DNA of 5,839 bases, taken from Ignavibacteriota bacterium (GTDB lineage Bacteria > Bacteroidota > Ignavibacteria > Tepidaquicellales > Tepidaquicellaceae). Within the stretch, counting starts at the first letter, position 1, and each line of letters opens with the position of its first letter. This document shows, piece by piece, positions 1-5,424 of this stretch. Below the pieces are notes generated by a model. It was not told the origin of the DNA. It saw only the letters and a program-made list of their open reading frames with translations, and did no database searches. The stretch is from assembly GCA_003135995.1 (NCBI GenBank), contig PNBM01000108.1, positions 1-5,839 of the forward strand, in the 5' to 3' direction. A program made the translations under genes and the position numbers.

Positions 1-24
1 AGCCAGGATCAAACTCTCCGTAAT
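1..24 (-). rRNA. rrs: 16S ribosomal RNA, 5' end only (partial)
   Basis: The complement of the first 17 bases is AGAGTTTGATCCTGGCT, the near-universal 5' segment of bacterial 16S rRNA and the site of the common 27F primer. By alignment to E. coli numbering (this segment starts at nucleotide 8), the mature 5' end should fall near position 24. The gene is transcribed leftward and the rest lies outside the window. The exact end depends on processing and could differ by a few bases. Confidence 0.95.
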
Positions 25-82
25 AATTTAATATAACTTTGAGTTTTATCCTTTGTCGCATTGAATCTTTTGGACCCATTGC

Positions 83-100
83 ACACAATATAAACACAAT
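83..100. repeat. Short direct repeat in the rRNA leader
   Basis: ACACAAT occurs at 83-89 and again at 94-100, an 11-base period. In the transcript it reads ATTGTGT twice, with TTAT between the copies. The downstream copy runs into ATTGTGTGCAAT, which can fold as a 4-bp hairpin. A 7-base repeat in A/T-rich DNA can arise by chance, so function is unproven. Confidence 0.4.
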
Positions 101-127
101 TTACTTTGTTGTTATGCTTTAGACTTA

Positions 128-139
128 TTTAAAAGAACT
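128..139 (-). promoter_or_regulatory. boxA-like antitermination site
   Basis: The minus strand reads AGTTCTTTTAAA, which matches the Bacillus-type rRNA boxA TGTTCTTTGAAA at 10 of 12 positions. It lies early in the predicted leader, about 105 bases before the 16S 5' end. In known systems boxA RNA is bound by NusB/NusE (ribosomal protein S10) and helps the polymerase resist termination in untranslated rRNA. The assignment rests on sequence resemblance and position only. Confidence 0.4.
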
Positions 140-160
140 CATTTTTTCTATTGGGAAATA

Positions 161-191
161 CAAATATAACGCAAATATAAATTTAAGTCAA
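161..191 (-). promoter_or_regulatory. rRNA promoter P2 (Bacteroidota-type), 16S-proximal
   Basis: On the minus strand TTGAC (187-191) is followed, 20 bp after its TTG, by TATATTTG (161-168). This is an exact match to the Bacteroidota primary-sigma consensus TTG-N17-23-TAnnTTTG. Transcription should begin roughly at 154-157 and run toward 16S. Position upstream of 16S, an exact -7 box and correct spacing make this the best-supported promoter in the window. Confidence 0.75.
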
Positions 192-203
192 TGTAATTCT
201 CAA
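172..203 (-). promoter_or_regulatory. rRNA promoter P1 (Bacteroidota-type), overlapping P2
   Basis: A second TATATTTG lies at 172-179 on the minus strand, 11 bp upstream of the P2 copy. It has its own TTG at 201-203 with a 21-bp spacer, so it also fits TTG-N17-23-TAnnTTTG. The two elements overlap. P1 should start transcription near 165-168. In such A/T-rich DNA a second match could be accidental, and its -33 element is only the bare TTG, so it is less certain than P2. Confidence 0.5.
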
Positions 204-204
204 G

Positions 205-225
205 AAAAATTTTAAATTTTTTTAA
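205..225 (-). promoter_or_regulatory. A/T tract resembling an rRNA UP element
   Basis: Positions 205-225 contain only A and T, in alternating runs (five A, four T, three A, seven T, two A on the plus strand). Measured from an estimated P1 start near 166, the tract covers about -39 to -59, the range in which UP elements contact the alpha-subunit C-terminal domains of RNA polymerase at strong rRNA promoters. It can also pair with itself as an A/T-only hairpin, but it lacks the G/C stem of a typical terminator. Confidence 0.4.
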
Positions 226-326
226 CTTATTCTTAATGACTTGTTTAAATTTGCCTCTTTCGGTTCGTATAAATAAAGGTAATAATTTATCCCCGCTGCT
301 CAAACTTTATGATACTTTTTTTCCGT
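226..326. other. Intergenic spacer between gpsA and the rRNA promoters
   Basis: These 101 bases follow the gpsA stop codon. I find no gene, no additional TAnnTTTG promoter box with correct spacing, and no G/C-rich hairpin followed by a T run that would make a standard intrinsic terminator. The only local features are a small G/C island around 290-300 and scattered A/T tracts. Termination of the gpsA transcript is therefore either Rho-dependent, weak, or absent, with read-through toward the rRNA genes. Confidence 0.5.
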
Positions 327-1331
327 TTAAAGTTCGTGCTCTATTTTTAATGTACGCTCCATTAATGCTTTCGTAGCAACATAAGGATTTTTATTTTTGA
401 AGAGTATCTGGTACACCTGCTCTACTATGGGTAGTTCGATTTTATTGATTCGTGATAACTCATATGCAGACTGGGTTGTAGCCACCCCCTCTGCTACCAT
501 CTTCATTTCTTTTAAAACTATTTTTAATTTCTTTCCCTCCCCGATTTGCTCTCCTACAAACCTGTTTCTCGAATGTTTCGATGAACAGGTTACTATTAAA
601 TCGCCAATACCCGACAATCCGAAAAAAGTTTCTTTGTGTGCTTTTAATTTTAATCCTAACCTCATAATCTCGTTTATTCCGCGAGTCATTATCGCTGCCT
701 TCGTGTTATCACCAAATCCTGCTCCGTCTGAAATTCCTGCGGCAATTGCAATTACGTTTTTTAACGCTCCTCCTATTTCTACTCCTTTCAAATCCAGTGA
801 AGTGTATACCCTGAAATAATTATTTGAAAAAACTTTCTGCAGTAATGAATTATTTTTTTTATTTGATGATGCAACTACTACTGCCGTTGGTATCTTCTTC
901 GACACTTCTTCTGCATGTGAAGGACCTGATAAACAAGCAACATTATGCTTTTTGCCGTATCTGAACATATCACATAAAATATCGGATACGAGCATCAGTG
1001 AATGATTTTCGATTCCTTTCGATGCACTTATTAATATTTCATTCTTAAATTTAAAATCCTTCAACGGATTCAGATTATTTCTTATAAATTGTGTCGGGGT
1101 GGTAATTAAAATAATATCCTTTCTTTTAACGGCGTATTCTATGTCGTTTGTGATATTTATCCCGTTGGGAATCTTAATTTTCGGAAGGTAATAGAAATTT
1201 TCCCTGTACTCCTTTAATGTATCCGCATACTCTCCGTTATATTCCCACAAAGTCACATTATGACCGTTTCTGTATAATAATATAGCAAGAGTAGTGCCCC
1301 AGCCTCCGGCACCCATTACGGCAATTTTCAT
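327..1331 (-). CDS. gpsA: Glycerol-3-phosphate dehydrogenase [NAD(P)+], GpsA
   Basis: This cytoplasmic enzyme reduces dihydroxyacetone phosphate to sn-glycerol-3-phosphate, the backbone of phospholipids. The protein has 334 residues, the usual family length. It opens directly with the Rossmann nucleotide-binding fingerprint GAGGWGT (7-13), so the ATG at 1331 is the natural start. Further family signatures are SASKGIE (102-108), LSGPSHAEE (134-142), the segment around Lys191 in GALKNV (188-193, the expected catalytic lysine), GDNTKAA (207-213), GLSGIGDL (238-245), the SSKHSRNR substrate-binding region (250-257) and EGVATT (281-286). All expected blocks are present and nothing is truncated. It lies 12 bp downstream of plsY, whose product consumes glycerol-3-phosphate, and is probably cotranscribed with it. 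There is no visible Shine-Dalgarno sequence before the start. Confidence 0.97.
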   Translation of the reverse strand: MKIAVMGAGGWGTTLAILLYRNGHNVTLWEYNGEYADTLKEYRENFYYLPKIKIPNGINITNDIEYAVKRKDIILITTPTQFIRNNLNPLKDFKFKNEILISASKGIENHSLMLVSDILCDMFRYGKKHNVACLSGPSHAEEVSKKIPTAVVVASSNKKNNSLLQKVFSNNYFRVYTSLDLKGVEIGGALKNVIAIAAGISDGAGFGDNTKAAIMTRGINEIMRLGLKLKAHKETFFGLSGIGDLIVTCSSKHSRNRFVGEQIGEGKKLKIVLKEMKMVAEGVATTQSAYELSRINKIELPIVEQVYQILFKNKNPYVATKALMERTLKIEHEL

Positions 1332-1343
1332 AGAAGATTGAAT

Positions 1344-2039
1344 TTATTTTTTGAATGGTGCACTAATATTGAAACATCTGATAATCCAAAGTTTATCAAA
1401 CCTGCTCTCTCTGCCTGTAAGTAATCTTTTGATGTTGTCTCTGTGATTATATATCAATAAAACTGAAACGGCAATGCTGAAAAAAATTAATGTTTTATAG
1501 CCATATATTTCAACATTAAATATGTTTTCCCTTATAAACATTACCATCGGGAATAGAAATGATGCTACAACAGAACCGAGGGATACGTATCCTGAAGATA
1601 AAAGTACAATAACAAAAAATCCCAGACTTATCGAAACGTCTACTGGTGAAAGGGATATTAGCATTCCTAATGCCGTGTTAATCCCTTTTCCGCCTCTGAA
1701 ATTTGTAAATACGGAAAATGTATGCCCCAGGACCGCTGAAACACCGGCGATAATTTTTAAAACAGTAATATCTTCAAATGGTGTATAATTCTGGAAAGGT
1801 AAATTATGATAAAAGAAATTTGAAAATAACAGAACTACTATTAATCCTTTTCCGATATCGAGCGTTTGTATCACAATTCCGAGTGGTGCACCCAATGTGC
1901 GAATCGCATTGGTTGAACCGAGGTTTCCGCTCCCTTTCGTTCTTAAATCGATATTTCTGAACAGCTTTCCGACTATTAAAGCAAAAGGAATGGAACCTAT
2001 TAAATAACTCGTTAATATTAATAGTATTAAAGATAACAT
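1344..2039 (-). CDS. plsY: Acyl-phosphate:glycerol-3-phosphate acyltransferase PlsY
   Basis: PlsY is an integral inner-membrane enzyme that transfers an acyl chain from acyl-phosphate (made by PlsX) to glycerol-3-phosphate, giving lysophosphatidic acid. The protein has 231 residues, slightly long for the family because of a C-terminal tail of about 20 residues. The three signature loops are visible: KGSGNLGSTNAIR (35-47), the GHTFSVF...FRGGKGINTALG block (105-125, a glycine-rich phosphate-binding loop), and NHRDNIKRLLTGRES (198-212). DIGKG (61-65) is also typical. Hydrophobic segments near 2-24, 51-72, 93-110, 135-165 and 184-197 fit its multi-pass topology. The start at 2039 places the first helix at the N-terminus as expected. 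It forms a functional pair with gpsA immediately downstream. No plsX or plsC gene is visible. Confidence 0.96.
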   Translation of the reverse strand: MLSLILLILTSYLIGSIPFALIVGKLFRNIDLRTKGSGNLGSTNAIRTLGAPLGIVIQTLDIGKGLIVVLLFSNFFYHNLPFQNYTPFEDITVLKIIAGVSAVLGHTFSVFTNFRGGKGINTALGMLISLSPVDVSISLGFFVIVLLSSGYVSLGSVVASFLFPMVMFIRENIFNVEIYGYKTLIFFSIAVSVLLIYNHRDNIKRLLTGRESRFDKLWIIRCFNISAPFKK

Positions 2040-2063
2040 TTTCTGATTTCAATTATAAAAAAT

Positions 2064-2092
2064 CAATATAAACAACGAAATTTTAACGACAA
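2064..2092 (-). promoter_or_regulatory. Possible promoter for plsY-gpsA
   Basis: In the 85-bp gap before plsY the minus strand has TTG (2090-2092), 19 bp, then TATATTGA (2063-2070). The spacing suits the Bacteroidota promoter pattern, but the -7 box departs from TAnnTTTG at its last two bases. A start near 2057 would leave a leader of about 18 bases before the plsY ATG. The gap is the longest between coding genes in the window, so an internal promoter here is plausible but weakly supported. Confidence 0.25.
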
Positions 2093-2124
2093 TTACAAGT
2101 CAACAATAAGCATCATGCTGACAA

Positions 2125-3042
2125 TCACTTGATTCCAAGCATGTCTTTTTTAGACTTAAATATGTTTTTTACAAAATTTTCGTCTACTTCAAATATCTGT
2201 TTATTATCTGTTATTTTAAGAAGATATTTGGGGTTTGGCCCTTCTCCGCTTTTCCAGAAATCAATTTCAATCGGTTTATTTGTCGATACCTTTATAACGT
2301 TATCAAACTTAATATCGTTGCCAACTGTTGTATCTTTGAATCCCTGCGTGTTAAAATTCTGTAAAATGTTAAATACGCCTTCTGCAACTCCATTGTTGAC
2401 TGAATCTTTACCGACAAAATATTTCCCCGTTGAATCCCTTACCATTTTATAATTTTCTGTTTGAGATATCATTTCGAGCGAAGTAATACTGTTTTTTGGA
2501 ATCGCAGTAATTAATTTGTCTCTCCATTCATTTAAATCGCCTTTTACAAAATTGCTTCTTAATAAACCATCGGCGAGATAAATATCATTTCCTTCAATTT
2601 TCTTAATGTATGTTTGCGAAGGACCGCTTGATGCATTTCCTATTAAAAAAGAGCCTACCAGTTGTCCACCCTGATATACAGTAATTTTAGCAACGTTTGT
2701 ATCATTAAAACCAAATTTTTCTTTATTCTCGGGATTGTCGGAAACTTTGCTTTCGAGTTTGTATCCCTTTAAGTTCGAAAGAGCACTTGAAATAAACTGC
2801 TGGTATGCAAGATAATCAATCGGCTGTGTCTCCCGCCATTCCATACCGGATTTTGCGAGCGTTATGCTCTTTCCGTTCTGGTCTATTTGAATCCTGTCAA
2901 CTAAAGCTGAATCTACAGTTATTATTTGTTTATCTAACTTATAAGTTGTTGTTCTTTCACCTCTGTCAGTCGTTACAAAATATGTAATGACGGCGAGAAC
3001 AACCAATAAAGCTAATAGCCAATAAGTTCTTTTACTTTTCAT
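2125..3042 (-). CDS. DUF4340 domain-containing membrane-anchored protein
   Basis: The 305-residue protein begins with a basic stretch (MKSKR) and one hydrophobic segment (about 7-23), an uncleaved-anchor pattern that puts the rest outside the inner membrane. The remainder resembles the DUF4340 family: a beta-rich repeat pattern with SALVDRIQIDQNGKSITLAK (45-64), MEWRETQPIDYLAY (67-80), KEKFGFND (107-114), the Gly-rich VGSFLIGNASSGPSQTYIK (129-147), IYLADG (154-159) and a WRDKLI segment (173-178). The family has no established biochemical activity that I know of. It occurs repeatedly next to GldG-type transporter genes, and here it starts only 3 bp after the gldG stop, so the two are probably translated together. 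I infer an accessory extracytoplasmic subunit of the transporter. The family call is by pattern recognition and no catalytic residues can be named. Confidence 0.8.
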   Translation of the reverse strand: MKSKRTYWLLALLVVLAVITYFVTTDRGERTTTYKLDKQIITVDSALVDRIQIDQNGKSITLAKSGMEWRETQPIDYLAYQQFISSALSNLKGYKLESKVSDNPENKEKFGFNDTNVAKITVYQGGQLVGSFLIGNASSGPSQTYIKKIEGNDIYLADGLLRSNFVKGDLNEWRDKLITAIPKNSITSLEMISQTENYKMVRDSTGKYFVGKDSVNNGVAEGVFNILQNFNTQGFKDTTVGNDIKFDNVIKVSTNKPIEIDFWKSGEGPNPKYLLKITDNKQIFEVDENFVKNIFKSKKDMLGIK

Positions 3043-3045
3043 ATG

Positions 3046-4659
3046 TTAATTTGATTGTAATGTTTTTTTTCTAATTTTTCTTTTGTTCCAGGTATAAAAT
3101 CCTACCAGCAAAACTATGACCGGAGGAAATATTAAATTAAAATATTTTACAAATTTCTTCGTTGCATCAGATACTTCTTCAATCGGAGCTTCCGATGCAT
3201 CTTTTCCGCGAATTTGTGATAAACCTACGTCATCCGCAAGATAATCAACCATGTTAATAAAAAATGTTATGTTATCTTTAGGCGGTTTTGCTTCTTCATT
3301 CGCAAAATCACCGTCTCCTATTGCAATCATTTTGGATTCTTTAGTAGATGCATCGAGTTTTTGTCCGGCATAAGGTGGTACATCTTTTGTAGTATCTGTA
3401 GGAACAGACTTTCCTGAGTATAAACTTGAAAACTTACCGGAATATGTCGCGCCGACTACAAAGCCCTTAGAATTAAATAATGTATCTACGGCTCTTTTAG
3501 TTAAATTTTGAAATTGTTCAAGATTTAAAAAGAAGAACCCTTCGGATTTTCCTGATTTATCGGACGTCGTTAATAATGGTTTTACCTGTATTCCTTTTGA
3601 TTGAGCCGCTTCAATATTTAATGAACTTACAAATTGTAAAACAACGGACTGAACTCCGCTGAATGCAGAATTTCCTTTGTCTATATTTGTAACATTCGGG
3701 AAATAAGGATAATTTACTGCGATTGGAATTCCTATCTGTGACTGAACCTGAACCTGTGAACACTGCAAATCTTTAATTAAATCCGAATTAATTACAATTC
3801 CGTAATTCGCAAGCATATCATCAATATTTACATTTAAAACATCTCCAATCATGATTTGTTGCTGAAAATTCGGCACAATTTTGTTTATCAGCCACGCTAC
3901 ATTTCCGCCCCTCATTATAAACTGGTCAATTATGAATTTATGGGATTCAGGTAAATTAGTTTTCGGTCCCATTATTATAAGAACATCACAATCAGATGGT
4001 ACCGGATTGAATTTCGATACGTCTACCCGCGTGACTTCATATTGTTGATTTAATGTGTTGTTAATTTGACTAAATTTTGAATAATCATATTCTCCGTGTC
4101 CCTGAAGAAAACCAATTTTCTTCTTTTTCTCTACGGTTAACTTCTTAATTGTACTTGTAATATCATATTCTACATTTGTTGCAGATTGAATTACAGGAAT
4201 AACTTCTTGCTTACCCTGGTATAAAAATACCAACCCGAGAAATGCTTTTTTAACTTCAAGCTTATCGTTGTCTACTACCTGAATCTGAACCGGTTGAATT
4301 CCGTATTTTGAAGCTTCCTTTTCAAGGTCGCCATTTTCTTCTTCTCCGGTAGGATTGAGAAATTCATAATTCAGGTTGCCGCTTGAATAAGACCTGTAAT
4401 CATTTAATATATCCTGAATTTGTCTCCTTAAATTATTATAAGGATAGGGCAGATTGTCACTAAAATAAGCTTTTACAACAAGCTTATCATTCAGCGAATT
4501 TACAATCTGTTTACTTATCGGTGCTAACGTGTAAACCTTGTTTTTAGACAAATCAACACGCGTGAATACACGCTTTGAAAGGACATTGACTACTATAATT
4601 ATGGCAATAATTATTGCAACTTTTATTAAAATGTCTTTTTTAATATCTTTTTTATTCAT
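3046..4659 (-). CDS. gldG: GldG-like ABC-transporter-associated membrane protein
   Basis: The 537-residue protein has an N-terminal membrane helix (about 11-29), a large extracytoplasmic region and a C-terminal helix (about 506-524) followed by a basic tail (KRKIRKK, 526-532). This is the layout of the GldG/uncharacterised ABC-transport auxiliary family, usually about 500-560 residues. Typical features are FTRVDLSKNKVYTLAPISK (32-50), VVKAYFSDNLP (61-71), the KKIGFLQGHGEYDY segment (180-193), a Rossmann-like strand and loop DVLIIMGPKTNLPES (225-239), MRGGNVAWLIN (249-259) and IAIGDGDFANE (446-456). In Flavobacterium johnsoniae GldG works with GldA and GldF and is needed for gliding, but homologues are common in non-gliding bacteria. 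Here it follows the permease gene by 47 bp and precedes the DUF4340 gene by 3 bp. Its substrate is unknown. No Shine-Dalgarno precedes the ATG. Confidence 0.88.
   Translation of the reverse strand: MNKKDIKKDILIKVAIIIAIIIVVNVLSKRVFTRVDLSKNKVYTLAPISKQIVNSLNDKLVVKAYFSDNLPYPYNNLRRQIQDILNDYRSYSSGNLNYEFLNPTGEEENGDLEKEASKYGIQPVQIQVVDNDKLEVKKAFLGLVFLYQGKQEVIPVIQSATNVEYDITSTIKKLTVEKKKKIGFLQGHGEYDYSKFSQINNTLNQQYEVTRVDVSKFNPVPSDCDVLIIMGPKTNLPESHKFIIDQFIMRGGNVAWLINKIVPNFQQQIMIGDVLNVNIDDMLANYGIVINSDLIKDLQCSQVQVQSQIGIPIAVNYPYFPNVTNIDKGNSAFSGVQSVVLQFVSSLNIEAAQSKGIQVKPLLTTSDKSGKSEGFFFLNLEQFQNLTKRAVDTLFNSKGFVVGATYSGKFSSLYSGKSVPTDTTKDVPPYAGQKLDASTKESKMIAIGDGDFANEEAKPPKDNITFFINMVDYLADDVGLSQIRGKDASEAPIEEVSDATKKFVKYFNLIFPPVIVLLVGFYTWNKRKIRKKTLQSN
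4465..4487 (-). repeat. Perfect 8-bp inverted repeat inside gldG
   Basis: ATAAGCTT (4465-4472) and AAGCTTAT (4480-4487) are exact inverted copies separated by 7 bases. In the gldG transcript they could form a hairpin, followed by TTTTAG. The stem is mostly A/T (two G/C pairs of eight), and the sequence encodes ordinary family residues (KLVVKAYF, near residues 59-66), so it may simply be coincidence. Confidence 0.4.
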
Positions 4660-4706
4660 ATAAAATTAATAATGTTTAAATTATGAACAACTAACAAACT
4701 ATAAGC

Positions 4707-5414
4707 CTACCATTTTCGACTTTCCAATGAAGTCTTGGTTAATAACAGCATTATATAAATACCGCTGAAATAATAAATTAAATCTCTTGTATCCAGAACT
4801 CCGCGTGCTATGCTCGTGAAGTGATAATCCGAACTGATATACTCTAATATGGAATTAAAAGGAGCCGGAATGAATACTAATATCTTGTTCATCATGAAAA
4901 GAATAAAAACTATCAGGAAACTTACTATAAAAGCAATCACCTGGTTTTCAGTCAGGGATGAAGCAAATAATCCAATCCCTACATATATACCGCACATTAA
5001 TATCAGCCCGATGTATGCACTTATAATAGAACCGATATCGAGCGGTCCTAAAAATTTCAGACTGACAACGTACACTAATGTAGGTAAAAATGTTATGGCT
5101 GCAAGTGATAAAGTCGATAAAAATTTGCCTATAACTATATCATAATCAGTAATAGGTTTCGTGAGCAGTAATTCGATAGTGCCTGATTTCTTTTCTTCCG
5201 CAAATGTTCTCATCGAAATTGCGGGAATAAAGAAAAGCAGTATAAACGGAATTATATCGAAAACGCTTCTCATCGATACTACATTAGCTAAAAACAAACC
5301 ATTTGTAAAAAACCAGCCTGTTATAATTAAAAATACAACCATCACAATGTAAGCAACAGGTGAAGTGAAATATGACCTTAATTCTTTTTTGTATATTGTT
5401 ATAATATTATTCAT
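4707..5414 (-). CDS. gldF: ABC-2 type permease, GldF-like
   Basis: The 235-residue protein is the membrane-spanning subunit of an ABC transporter. Six hydrophobic segments can be seen at about 17-39, 53-69, 99-121, 128-153, 157-175 and 211-227. The N-terminal amphipathic stretch YKKELRSYFTSPVAYI (8-23) and the FAEEKKSGTIELLLTKPITDYDIVIGKF region (71-98) after helix 2 are hallmarks of ABC-2/NosY/GldF permeases; the latter likely forms the coupling helix that meets the ATPase. SDYHFTSIARGVLDTRDLIYY (195-215) is typical of GldF. The length matches the roughly 240 residues of flavobacterial GldF. The start codon lies 10 bp after the ATPase stop, and that gap is a perfect A/T palindrome with no ribosome-binding site. 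Together with the ATPase it should form the transporter core; the substrate and direction of transport are unknown. Confidence 0.9.
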   Translation of the reverse strand: MNNIITIYKKELRSYFTSPVAYIVMVVFLIITGWFFTNGLFLANVVSMRSVFDIIPFILLFFIPAISMRTFAEEKKSGTIELLLTKPITDYDIVIGKFLSTLSLAAITFLPTLVYVVSLKFLGPLDIGSIISAYIGLILMCGIYVGIGLFASSLTENQVIAFIVSFLIVFILFMMNKILVFIPAPFNSILEYISSDYHFTSIARGVLDTRDLIYYFSGIYIMLLLTKTSLESRKW

Positions 5415-5424
5415 TTTTATAAAA

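Larger units (their letters stand above)
25..156 (-). other. 16S rRNA leader (pre-rRNA 5' region)
   Basis: This stretch of about 130 bases lies between the inferred rRNA transcription start and the mature 16S 5' end. It has no open frame of note. It contains a boxA-like element at 128-139, a 7-base direct repeat (ACACAAT on the plus strand at 83-89 and 94-100), and a small potential hairpin, ATTG-TGTG-CAAT in the transcript sense. Known rRNA leaders carry antitermination and processing signals, and that role is inferred here. The right boundary is an estimate from promoter position. Confidence 0.6.

Noticed and set aside
204..326. An intrinsic terminator for gpsA
   Set aside because: The only self-complementary sequences are A/T-only and overlap the promoter-upstream tract. 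No G/C stem followed by a T run is present.
397..819. A 140-residue open frame on the plus strand
   Set aside because: It lies wholly inside gpsA on the opposite strand. Every conserved GpsA motif is read from the minus strand, and the plus-strand product resembles no family.
1522..1960. Plus-strand open frames within plsY
   Set aside because: They are antisense to a complete PlsY with all three signature loops, have no plausible promoter, and show low-complexity products with no recognisable domain.
1804..2052. An 82-residue minus-strand frame overlapping the start of plsY
   Set aside because: It is an out-of-phase reading of plsY DNA. Its product is rich in Arg, Asn and Cys with no domain, whereas the PlsY frame is clearly conserved.
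2129..2987. Plus-strand open frames inside the DUF4340 gene
   Set aside because: They are antisense to a complete coding sequence and show no family similarity or start signals.
3739..3762. A short CTGAAC-like repeat in gldG
   Set aside because: It encodes the alternating QVQVQSQ stretch of the protein (302-308) and spans only a few units, so codon use explains it.
4849..5352. Plus-strand open frames inside the permease gene
   Set aside because: They are antisense products of hydrophobic-helix codons. The minus-strand permease has all the expected helices and motifs.
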